From Lutibacter sp. (GTDB lineage Bacteria > Bacteroidota > Bacteroidia > Flavobacteriales > Flavobacteriaceae): 10,269 nt of DNA. The stretch lies in NCBI GenBank assembly GCA_030748365.1, contig JASMME010000030.1, forward strand, positions 1-10,269. Direction: 5' to 3'. The notes under the pieces are model-generated. The model saw only the letters and a program-made list of their open reading frames with translations. It was not told the origin of the DNA and ran no database searches. Positions 1 to 6,329 of this stretch are shown here, piece by piece. The first letter of the stretch is position 1, and each line of letters opens with the position of its first letter. The translations under genes and the position numbers were made by a program.

Positions 1-1
1 T

Positions 2-799
2 GCAGAATCAGTTAGGGGACGGCGTATTTTTATCATCGGATCTACCTTCCCCAATGCAGACAACCTGATGGAGATGCTGTTGATGTTGGATGCTGCCAAA
101 AGGGCCTCTGCACGACATATCACGGCAGTAATCCCTTACTTCGGTTGGGCCAGGCAAGATCGCAAAGACAAGCCGCGTGTGGCCATTGGCGCCAAACTGG
201 TTGCCAACCTGTTGCAGGCAGCCGGTGCCACGAGGATCATGACCATGGACCTGCATGCTGATCAGATTCAGGGCTTTTTTGAAAAGCCTGTTGACCACCT
301 GTATGCGTCTACCATATTCTTGCCCTATATAAAAAGTCTACAGCTCGAAAACCTAACCGCCGCTTCCCCGGATATGGGTGGGTCCAAAAGGGCCTATGCC
401 TATTCCCGTTACCTAGAAAGCGAAGTCGTCATTTGTTATAAGCAACGATTTAAGGCGAATGTAATTGCTACGATGGAGCTAATCGGAGAGGTAAAAGACC
501 GGCATGTGGTACTGGTTGACGATATGATCGATACTGGAGGAACCCTTGCCAAAGCAGCGGATCTGATGATTGAAAAAGGGGCCTTAAGTGTCCGGGCTGT
601 TTGTACACATCCCATCCTTTCGGGAGACGCCTATGAACGTATTGAAAACTCCCAATTGGAAGAATTAATTGTGTCTGATACGATCCCTTTAAAAAGGGAA
701 AGTTCTAAAATAAAAGTTGTATCTTGCGCCCCTTTGTTTGCCGATGTGATGCACAAGGTTCAAGACAACCAATCGATCAGCGGACAATTTTTAATGTAA
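2..799 (+). CDS. prs: Ribose-phosphate pyrophosphokinase (PRPP synthetase), 5' truncated
   Basis: This enzyme transfers pyrophosphate from ATP to ribose 5-phosphate to make PRPP, the cytosolic precursor for purines, pyrimidines, NAD, His and Trp. The frame is open from base 2, and the 265 visible residues align with the family from about residue 46 of the roughly 315 expected, so only the N-terminus is outside the window. Visible landmarks are SVRGRRIFIIGST near the start, the ATP-binding segment PYFGWARQDRK, the DLHADQIQGFF motif with its conserved His (visible residue 85), and the PRPP loop VLVDDMIDTGGT (about 170-181). The first in-frame ATG at base 68 is internal (Met of NLME), not the start. 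The downstream bL25 gene follows after 24 nt on the same strand, suggesting co-transcription. No truncation or frameshift is visible inside the fragment. Family identification is very secure. Confidence 0.97.
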   Translation, partial: AESVRGRRIFIIGSTFPNADNLMEMLLMLDAAKRASARHITAVIPYFGWARQDRKDKPRVAIGAKLVANLLQAAGATRIMTMDLHADQIQGFFEKPVDHLYASTIFLPYIKSLQLENLTAASPDMGGSKRAYAYSRYLESEVVICYKQRFKANVIATMELIGEVKDRHVVLVDDMIDTGGTLAKAADLMIEKGALSVRAVCTHPILSGDAYERIENSQLEELIVSDTIPLKRESSKIKVVSCAPLFADVMHKVQDNQSISGQFLM

Positions 800-823
800 C
801 TTAATAATAATCATACGATAATC

Positions 824-1453
824 ATGAAATCGATTACAATCAACGGATCTAAAAGAGAAAGCGTGGGCAAGGCTGCAACCAAAGCCCTACGTAATGCTGA
901 AAAGGTTCCTTGCGTATTATACGGAGGAGACAAACCCATACACTTTTCAGCAGCGGAAATTGCCTTTAGGAATTTGGTGTATACACCCAACGTATATACT
1001 GCAACGATTGAATTGGAGGGTGCCACCTACAATGCCATCATACAAGACATCCAGTTCCACCCGGTATCGGACAAAATCTTACACATAGATTTTTACCAGC
1101 TTTTTGATGACAAGCTGGTCACTATGAACATTCCGGTAAAGTTGGTGGGCAACGCGCCAGGGGTATTGAACGGAGGTTCCCTTCGTTTCCCTATGCGGAA
1201 ATTAAGTGTCAGGGCCTTGCCTGCAGACCTTCCAGATTTTATCAATGCAGATATTTCTAAATTGAGGATTGGAAGCAAAGTGTACGTAACTGAACTGGCC
1301 GAAGAAAAGTTCACCATCCTACATCCTGATAACACCGTGGTGGTTCAGGTCAGAACTTCTCGAAATGTTGCTGAGGATGAGGAAGAAGATGAGGACGAAG
1401 AAGGAACTGAAGAAGCTGAGGGTGCTGCAGAAGAAGCAAGTACAGAGGCTTAG
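824..1453 (+). CDS. rplY: 50S ribosomal protein bL25, long CTC form
   Basis: bL25 binds 5S rRNA in the large ribosomal subunit. This 209-residue protein is the long general-stress CTC form rather than the roughly 95-residue E. coli form. The N-terminal 5S-binding beta-barrel covers about residues 1-90 ([20 protein letters not shown], then PCVLYGG, then [17 protein letters not shown]). A second TL5/CTC C-terminal domain covers about 91-182 ([41 protein letters not shown]). The last 27 residues form a low-complexity tail in which 16 are Asp or Glu, a common feature of Bacteroidota homologues. The ATG at 824 starts the conserved [16 protein letters not shown] end. No Shine-Dalgarno sequence precedes it, which is usual in this phylum. 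It lies 24 nt after prs and is followed by a hairpin terminator, so prs-rplY probably ends as one transcript. Confidence 0.96.
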   Translation: MKSITINGSKRESVGKAATKALRNAEKVPCVLYGGDKPIHFSAAEIAFRNLVYTPNVYTATIELEGATYNAIIQDIQFHPVSDKILHIDFYQLFDDKLVTMNIPVKLVGNAPGVLNGGSLRFPMRKLSVRALPADLPDFINADISKLRIGSKVYVTELAEEKFTILHPDNTVVVQVRTSRNVAEDEEEDEDEEGTEEAEGAAEEASTEA

Positions 1454-1478
1454 CAAATCAGTTGTGTTAACAGATATA

Positions 1479-1512
1479 AAAAAAGCGTTGCCCTGCAGCG
1501 CTTTTTTCTTTT
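1479..1512 (+). terminator. Rho-independent terminator after prs-rplY
   Basis: A run of A is followed by the stem GCGTTG / CAGCGC (one T-G wobble) around the loop CCCTG, extended by A-T pairing and ending in TTTTTTCTTTT. It begins about 25 nt after the rplY stop. The flanking A-run would give some activity on the other strand, but no minus-strand gene ends here. Confidence 0.85.
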
Positions 1513-1567
1513 ATAAAAAGGCAGTAGACCAAGGGATATTTACCACCGGGGAAAAATTATAAAGCTG

Positions 1568-1583
1568 TACTTTTGTACCTTTG
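1568..1583 (+). promoter_or_regulatory. Tandem Bacteroidota -7 boxes upstream of pth
   Basis: TACTTTTG (1568-1575) and TACCTTTG (1576-1583) both match the Bacteroidota primary-sigma -7 consensus TAnnTTTG exactly and lie directly next to each other. They sit between the rplY terminator and pth. I see no clear -33 TTG element at the expected spacing, so the strength is uncertain. Transcription would be expected to start within roughly ten bases after the boxes, which bears on where pth translation starts. Confidence 0.6.
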
Positions 1584-1650
1584 CGCCATGCGCTTGCCTC
1601 ATTTACTACCGTTATTGTTCGGTAAAAAGAAAGAAAACACAGACCATTCT

Positions 1651-2217
1651 ATGAAAAAATACTTGGTGGTTGGCCTGGGAAATATCGGTGCGCAATACAC
1701 CGACACACGCCACAATATTGGTTTTAGGATTTTGGATAAGATCGCCGCGGATCAGGAAGTTGTTTTTGACAATCAGAAGCTGGGTACGGTGGGTCGTTTT
1801 CGTTTTAAAGGGAGGACTTTTGTACTGCTAAAACCGTCTACCTATATGAACTTAAGTGGCAAGGCGGTGAGGTACTGGCTGGGCAAAGAAAAAATACCAA
1901 TGGAAAACCTCCTGGTCATTTGTGACGATCTCAACCTTCCTTTTGGAAGCATTCGCCTGAAAGAAAGTGGCAGTGACGGTGGCCACAATGGCCTGAAGGA
2001 TATCAACGCGGTCTTGCAATCACAGAATTATGCCCGCTTCCGGTTTGGTGTGGGCAACGATTTCTCTAGGGGTCGTCAGGCTGACTTTGTACTCGGAAAA
2101 TGGTCCAAAGAGGAAGGGGAGCAACTATCGGAACGTATTGAAAAGTCTGCCGAACTGATCAGGTCATTCGGCGTTAGTGGCGTCCACAACACCATGAACA
2201 GTTTTAACGGTCAGTAA
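1651..2217 (+). CDS. pth: Peptidyl-tRNA hydrolase
   Basis: Pth hydrolyses the ester bond of peptidyl-tRNAs that drop off ribosomes, recycling tRNA in the cytosol. From this ATG the protein is 188 residues, the usual family size, and starts MKKYLVVGLGNIG. Family active-site residues are present: Asn11 and His21 (TRHNIGF), Asn67 (STYMNLSG), Asp92/Asp93 (CDDLNLPFG) and His112-Asn113 (GGHNGLKD). The frame is also open upstream to an ATG at 1588, which would add 21 residues (MRLPHLLPLLFGKKK...). Some Bacteroidota homologues are, from memory, annotated with a similar hydrophobic-then-lysine extension, so 1588 is a real alternative. It lies only four bases after a -7 box, however, and would need a nearly leaderless message. 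A TTG at 1573 is unlikely because it lies inside the promoter. The gene ends one base from the convergent queD stop codon. Confidence 0.95.
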   Translation: MKKYLVVGLGNIGAQYTDTRHNIGFRILDKIAADQEVVFDNQKLGTVGRFRFKGRTFVLLKPSTYMNLSGKAVRYWLGKEKIPMENLLVICDDLNLPFGSIRLKESGSDGGHNGLKDINAVLQSQNYARFRFGVGNDFSRGRQADFVLGKWSKEEGEQLSERIEKSAELIRSFGVSGVHNTMNSFNGQ

Positions 2218-2218
2218 G

Positions 2219-2671
2219 CTAAGAGTTATCCCCGGCATGCCATTCAGCACAGGAACTTCCTGTCTCCTGTAATTTTAGCGAATGCAAACGAACACGGTCT
2301 GGCAAACGGGCCTTAATTTTTTTGGCAAAATCTATCAGCATCATTTCGCTGGTGGGTTGGTAATCTGCCAGGATGATATGATGACCCCTTTTAGAAAGTT
2401 CTTCTGCCAGGCTTATGTGCGGTGTGTTTTTATTAAATACTGTCGCGTGGTCAAATTGATTCACAATCTCCGTATTTACAATCTTTTTAAGATCGCTAAA
2501 ATCGATTACCATACCGTGCTTTACATGGGAGGCATCGCTGATAGGGGTTCCTATAACTGTTACAAACAGTTTATAGCTATGTCCGTGCACATTTTTGCAT
2601 TTACCGTCGTATCCATATAAGGCATGGCCGGTTTCAAAATCAAATTGCTTGGTAATTCTAATCGTATCCAT
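2219..2671 (-). CDS. queD: 6-pyruvoyl-tetrahydropterin synthase / QueD family protein
   Basis: This family converts 7,8-dihydroneopterin triphosphate into 6-carboxy-tetrahydropterin (QueD, the queuosine pathway) or 6-pyruvoyl-tetrahydropterin (PTPS). The zinc site is complete, with His16 in FETGHAL and His29 and His31 in CKNVHGHSY. The catalytic Cys25 (CxxxHGH) is present, as are Asp74-His75 (QFDHATVFN) and the substrate-binding Glu136 (LQETGSSCAEW). At 150 residues it is longer than the roughly 120-residue E. coli QueD, with extra length around residues 84-108. No other queuosine gene is in the window, so QueD is favoured over a biopterin or folate role only by general knowledge of bacterial genomes. 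It is the last gene of the minus-strand operon, 27 nt after the small membrane protein. Its stop lies one base from the pth stop on the opposite strand, leaving no room for a terminator between them. Confidence 0.92.
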   Translation of the reverse strand: MDTIRITKQFDFETGHALYGYDGKCKNVHGHSYKLFVTVIGTPISDASHVKHGMVIDFSDLKKIVNTEIVNQFDHATVFNKNTPHISLAEELSKRGHHIILADYQPTSEMMLIDFAKKIKARLPDRVRLHSLKLQETGSSCAEWHAGDNS

Positions 2672-2698
2672 TGTAAAGGGGGCTAACAGTCCGTAATC

Positions 2699-2875
2699 TT
2701 ATAAATCTTTGCGGTTTTTAACCCTGTAAAAAACGATGTACGCTATCAGGGCCAATACAACAAAAGGCAGGTATGTGCCAATCACCACTCCTATCTCGTA
2801 GCTTTTGTCAGGGGCATTTTTTATCTTTTCTTCAATGTTAACCTGTTGAAACCATCCTATGAGCTGTGTTAACAT
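2699..2875 (-). CDS. Small single-span membrane protein (58 aa), unknown function
   Basis: The frame encodes MLTQLIGWFQQVNIEEK at the N-terminus, a charged middle (IKNAPDKSYE), one hydrophobic span of about 23 residues (positions 28-50, GVVIGTYLPFVVLALIAYIV) and a basic tail (RVKNRKDL). The tail suggests that the C-terminus is cytoplasmic. Two in-frame ATGs lie side by side (2878 and 2875). The first overlaps the crotonase stop as ATGA, so either start puts the gene in translational coupling with its upstream neighbour. The acid-base balance, the clean membrane span and the exact operon packing argue for a real gene despite its size. From memory, similar short proteins occur in other Bacteroidota, but I know of no assigned function. 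It resembles neither a known toxin nor a CcoQ/CydX subunit clearly enough to name. Confidence 0.8.
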   Translation of the reverse strand: MLTQLIGWFQQVNIEEKIKNAPDKSYEIGVVIGTYLPFVVLALIAYIVFYRVKNRKDL

Positions 2876-3633
2876 CATGCCTTTTTGATTTTTGTAAGGG
2901 TCTTTTTTACGCTGTCGGAAAGCACAAGCGCACCACTGACCGCCGCTCTTTCCTCAAGCAATTCATCCCAGTGTTCAGTGCCTTCCCAAAACATTTTCTT
3001 CATGGCGTACAGTGCCTCCGCGTGGTATTCTGAAAGGTTCTTGGTCATTTCTTCAACAGCTGTATTTAACGCCTTCACGGTCTTAAAAACCTGCGCATAC
3101 AAGCCTTTTTCCAAGGCCCACTGAGCATTTTTCCAACTACTGGCTTCAAGAGAGAGCGTCGAAAAAGCAGCCAGGCCAATTTTTCGTTCCACTGCTGGGG
3201 CAATAACGAAGGGACCAATTCCAATCGCAAGTTCAGAAAGCTTGATGGAGGCTTGTTCGGTTGCGAGGCAATAATCACAGGCAGCGGCCAGGCCAACACC
3301 GCCCCCCACTGTTTTTCCGTGAACGACCCCTACAATTGGTTTGGAACATACGCGCATGGCATTGATAACCTTGGCAAAGCCACTAAAAAACTGTTGTCCT
3401 TCTTCCTGGTTTGTCACCTGCAACAGTTCTTCAAAGGAAGCCCCGCCACAAAAAGCACGGTGCTGTTCACTGCTGAGTACGATTACACGTACCTGATCGT
3501 GTGCACTTAGCCGGTGGAAGGCTGCTGCCAGATCGTCCAAAAGACGTGATGGCAGGGAATTGCCCAAAGGATGGCCAAACCGAACGTTGGCTATTTTATG
3601 ATCAATATGTACCTCAACATGTCCGCGATCCAT
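2875..3633 (-). CDS. Enoyl-CoA hydratase/isomerase (crotonase) family protein
   Basis: This is a 252-residue crotonase-fold protein of usual length, expected to act on acyl-CoA thioesters in the cytosol. The oxyanion-hole segments are present: AFCGGASFEEL (residues 60-70) and GKTVGGGVGLAAACDY (106-121). Of the two glutamates used by classical hydratases (Glu144 and Glu164 in the rat enzyme), the first is replaced by Gly114 (GGGVG instead of GGGxE). The second is kept as Glu134 in SELAIGIGP, with the correct 20-residue spacing. One retained Glu at the second position is the pattern of delta3,delta2-enoyl-CoA isomerases, so isomerase or another crotonase reaction is as plausible as hydration. 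No fatty-acid or branched-chain degradation genes are adjacent. The start ATG lies 12 nt after the MATE stop, and the stop overlaps the next start (ATGA). Confidence 0.9.
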   Translation of the reverse strand: MDRGHVEVHIDHKIANVRFGHPLGNSLPSRLLDDLAAAFHRLSAHDQVRVIVLSSEQHRAFCGGASFEELLQVTNQEEGQQFFSGFAKVINAMRVCSKPIVGVVHGKTVGGGVGLAAACDYCLATEQASIKLSELAIGIGPFVIAPAVERKIGLAAFSTLSLEASSWKNAQWALEKGLYAQVFKTVKALNTAVEEMTKNLSEYHAEALYAMKKMFWEGTEHWDELLEERAAVSGALVLSDSVKKTLTKIKKA

Positions 3634-3645
3634 AGAAGCCCAAAG

Positions 3646-4980
3646 TTACGGGTTTTTAAACAAATAATTCCGCCTGAATTTGACAACCAGTATCCCGGCT
3701 CGCAACAGCATCCAGACTGTAAAGGCCAGCCAGATTCCAACGAGTTTCAACTGGTAGTAATCCGCGATTAGTAAAACGGGTATAAAGCCCAGGAACGTAG
3801 CCACCAGTAGTAGGTTTCTAAGGGTGGCTGCTTCGGCCAGGCCTTTAAAGATGCCATCGAACACAAAGGCCACTGCATTGATAGGCTGCATAAGTAATAC
3901 CATCCAGAATATATGGTAAAAGGCTTCTAAGACTCGGTATTCCTCCGAAAACAGCATACCGATCTGCCGGTAAAAAATCGCACAAACAAACACCAACAGA
4001 AAGGACACGACTACCGAATATTTGCTCAGCTTGATACTTAAAAGCCACATTTTTTGATAGTGCTGTTCTCCCAAAAGTTTTCCGGATACAATATTGCCAA
4101 CGCTGGAATACCCATCTATAAAAAAGGCAAAGAACAACCAGATTTGAAAGGCAATGGTTTGCGCAGCAATATAATGCGCACCGTAGCTCGTGGCGTAGGA
4201 ATTGGCCAAGTAGAGCGCCACATTCAGGGCCAGCGCCCTGATGATCAGGTTAAAACTGATCGACAGTACGTTGGGGATTTCTTTGTTAAAAGGCCAGGAA
4301 AAACGCAGGTTAAAAGGGGTCTTTTTTAAGAGGATTACCAGGGCCAATACAGCCATAATTACTTGCGATATTACACTGGCCCAGGCCGCACCCGCTACCT
4401 GCATTGGGGCAACCAAGCCCTCAATTCCAAAAACGAGGACCAGGTCCAATACAACGTTTATCAAGGCCCCTGAAATACTGATAACCATTGGCCAAAAAGT
4501 GTTTTGTAGGCCCCTGAAAACACCGAAGGCTGTAAATACAAAAAGTGTCATGGGATAGCCCAGCGCTCTGATTTTATAGTAAGAGACTGTTTCAGCTAAC
4601 AGGGCCCCTTCCGCATTGTACAACTGAAAAATTTCCACGGAGAAAAACAGGGTGACCAAACAGATAACGATACTCAACGCCAGGTTTATCAACATGATTT
4701 GGGCGGGCAGGTCTGCAATTTCATGCAAACTCCGCTTGCCTAGGTACCTGGAAATGGTTGCAGATACTGCCGACCGAGTTTGTGCCAGGATCCATACCAG
4801 CGCCGAAATAAAAGAACCAGCAATCCCAACGGCGGCTAGGGCCTGTGTTGGGTTTTGATCTATATTGCCCACAATGGCCGTATCGGTCAGAGACAGCAAA
4901 GGTTCGGCAATACCTGAAATCAAGGCAGGCAAGGCCAGTTTGTTGATGCCCGAAAACGTAATGGTGGAAGCTTTATACAT
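3646..4980 (-). CDS. MATE family efflux transporter, DinF-like
   Basis: This 444-residue, strongly hydrophobic protein has about twelve predicted membrane spans in two similar halves, typical of MATE antiporters that expel cationic drugs or metabolites using a proton or sodium gradient at the inner membrane. The first span contains ALPALISGIAEPLLSLTDTAIVG. Its Pro18 and Asp33 match in identity and spacing the Pro and Asp that change conformation in the archaeal DinF-type structure (PfMATE P26 and D41). The N-half also has AAVGIAGSF and the cytoplasmic loop segment ISRYLGKRS, and the family signature FRGLQNTFWPM is near residue 155. The substrate cannot be read from the sequence. The start overlaps the end of the GNAT gene by 8 nt, a coupled pair, and the crotonase gene follows after 12 nt. 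No truncation is seen. Confidence 0.94.
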   Translation of the reverse strand: MYKASTITFSGINKLALPALISGIAEPLLSLTDTAIVGNIDQNPTQALAAVGIAGSFISALVWILAQTRSAVSATISRYLGKRSLHEIADLPAQIMLINLALSIVICLVTLFFSVEIFQLYNAEGALLAETVSYYKIRALGYPMTLFVFTAFGVFRGLQNTFWPMVISISGALINVVLDLVLVFGIEGLVAPMQVAGAAWASVISQVIMAVLALVILLKKTPFNLRFSWPFNKEIPNVLSISFNLIIRALALNVALYLANSYATSYGAHYIAAQTIAFQIWLFFAFFIDGYSSVGNIVSGKLLGEQHYQKMWLLSIKLSKYSVVVSFLLVFVCAIFYRQIGMLFSEEYRVLEAFYHIFWMVLLMQPINAVAFVFDGIFKGLAEAATLRNLLLVATFLGFIPVLLIADYYQLKLVGIWLAFTVWMLLRAGILVVKFRRNYLFKNP

Positions 4981-5482
4981 CTACGGCCTTTTGATAGCAA
5001 TAAAAAGGATGTTCACTTTGCTTTGCAAAATAAATGAGCCCACATTGTTGGTAGCCTCGTTGTTCGTAAAAGCGTTGGTTGCGCTTATTCATGCTAAAAG
5101 TGTCTAACCTGAGGGAGCTATATTGTTGGTCAGAAGCATGGGTTTCTGCAAAGTCCATTAGTTTTTGTGCAAATCCCTTCCCCTGAAAAGCAGGCTGTAC
5201 TGCCAACCGATGGATATACAAAGGGTTGGGGTCTGCCAGTGGCCATTGAACAGTGGTATAGACTGCATCTTCTAAGGTTGTTAATACAATCATACCGATG
5301 AGCTGTCCCTCATATACGAGCTTCCACAATTCTTGACGGGCGATATCTGTTGCCAGGATTTCAGTAGAAGGATAATAGTCGTTCCATTGAAAGATACCTT
5401 TCCCAATCAAATCCTCCGCGCAGGCGCGCGTAAGGGTGTGGAGGGTTTCTAGATCCGCTGTGTCTGCTCTTGAAATAATCAT
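4973..5482 (-). CDS. GNAT family N-acetyltransferase
   Basis: This is a 169-residue single-domain GNAT protein that should transfer an acetyl group from acetyl-CoA to an amine; the substrate is unknown. The pyrophosphate-binding motif A is clear: IHRLAVQPAFQGKGFAQ, with the Q/RxxGxG/A core at residues 100-105. It is followed by LRLDTFSMNKRNQRFYEQRGY (about 123-144), the usual beta5-alpha4 region with an Asn and a FYEQRGY end like other small GNATs. The N-terminal part (ACAEDLIGKGIFQW) resembles GNATs annotated simply as small-molecule or peptide acetyltransferases. The start forms a 4-nt ATGA overlap with the upstream alpha/beta hydrolase stop, and its own end overlaps the MATE start by 8 nt. 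Proximity to an exporter would fit a detoxification pair, but that is inference only. Confidence 0.92.
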   Translation of the reverse strand: MIISRADTADLETLHTLTRACAEDLIGKGIFQWNDYYPSTEILATDIARQELWKLVYEGQLIGMIVLTTLEDAVYTTVQWPLADPNPLYIHRLAVQPAFQGKGFAQKLMDFAETHASDQQYSSLRLDTFSMNKRNQRFYEQRGYQQCGLIYFAKQSEHPFYCYQKAVDV

Positions 5483-6327
5483 ATTTTATTTTTAATAAAT
5501 CGGACACTTGCCGCCACTACCTTTGCCAGGTCCTCAGGCATTTGGTTTTTCTTCCAGGGCTGTACAGCACCCAATGCATGGTTCATACCTTCGATAATGC
5601 TCAGTGTACTCTGCGGATTCCAGGCATGCAGGTTGCGCGCTTCCTGTGGGAGTACGACCTCGTCACAAGCACCCTGAATAACCAACTGAGGCACAGACAG
5701 TGCTGATACAGCCCGTTGGATGGTTAACCTTGCTTCATGCGCTTTAAAATTCTCAAAAAACTGGTAATAGTGGGGCATTTGTTGTTTGGTACGGGCATTT
5801 TCAACATAAGATACACCCGTTTCTTTCCATGCTTCGAGCTCTTCCCCTGTAGGAAAACGTGCGGCATAATCCGATACGCCGGCCCAACTAATCACCCGCT
5901 TGATACGTGAATTTTCTGCGGCCTTTATCAAGACAATACCCCCACCACGGGAATGGCCGACCAGGCTTATATCTTCCAGGTTGATCTCTGAGGCATAGTG
6001 TGAATCCTGTATCCAGTTGATTACTGTTTCCAGGTCATCCAGTTCCAGGCAGTAGTTGTTCTGCCCAAAAGCTTCCAGGTCGGGAAAATCAATCAGCTCG
6101 TTCCGGTTGCCTCCGTTGTGTGAAAAATTGAATTTTAGAAAGAACAGGTCTTGTGCTGCAAACGAGGCTGCGGCAAGGTTCCAGGCACCCCAGTCCTTAT
6201 AGCCTTTATACCCGTGACAAAATATTACCAGGGGCTTTTTTTGCCCGTTCTGTTTATAAAAAACATCACCCAGAATGGGTCTTTGATGTTTGGTGTTTTC
6301 AAGGAGAATCTGTTGCTGTACCTGCAT
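5479..6327 (-). CDS. Alpha/beta hydrolase family protein
   Basis: This 282-residue alpha/beta hydrolase has a complete catalytic triad: Ser126 in the nucleophile elbow GHSRGG, Asp222 in QGACDEVV and His250 in GMNHALG. The early HGYKGYKDWGAWN segment (residues 38-50) supplies the oxyanion-hole HG and is followed by FLKFNFSHNGG. This is the pattern of the dienelactone-hydrolase/prolyl-oligopeptidase-like group of small serine esterases and peptidases. No signal peptide is visible, so it is probably cytosolic, and the substrate is not evident. The ATG lies 2 nt after the nuclease stop, and the stop is shared in an ATGA overlap with the GNAT gene, so translation is probably coupled on both sides. 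No Shine-Dalgarno sequence precedes it. Confidence 0.93.
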   Translation of the reverse strand: MQVQQQILLENTKHQRPILGDVFYKQNGQKKPLVIFCHGYKGYKDWGAWNLAAASFAAQDLFFLKFNFSHNGGNRNELIDFPDLEAFGQNNYCLELDDLETVINWIQDSHYASEINLEDISLVGHSRGGGIVLIKAAENSRIKRVISWAGVSDYAARFPTGEELEAWKETGVSYVENARTKQQMPHYYQFFENFKAHEARLTIQRAVSALSVPQLVIQGACDEVVLPQEARNLHAWNPQSTLSIIEGMNHALGAVQPWKKNQMPEDLAKVVAASVRFIKNKI

Positions 6328-6329
6328 GG

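Noticed and set aside
1365..1562. Plus-strand frame overlapping the end of rplY
   Set aside because: Its Lys/Leu-rich start is the shifted frame of the acidic tail, and it reads through the terminator hairpin.
4973..6327. GNAT plus hydrolase considered as a toxin-antitoxin or defence module
   Set aside because: The GNAT has no DUF1778-like partner, both proteins have ordinary enzyme lengths, and nothing nearby resembles a defence sensor or mobile element.
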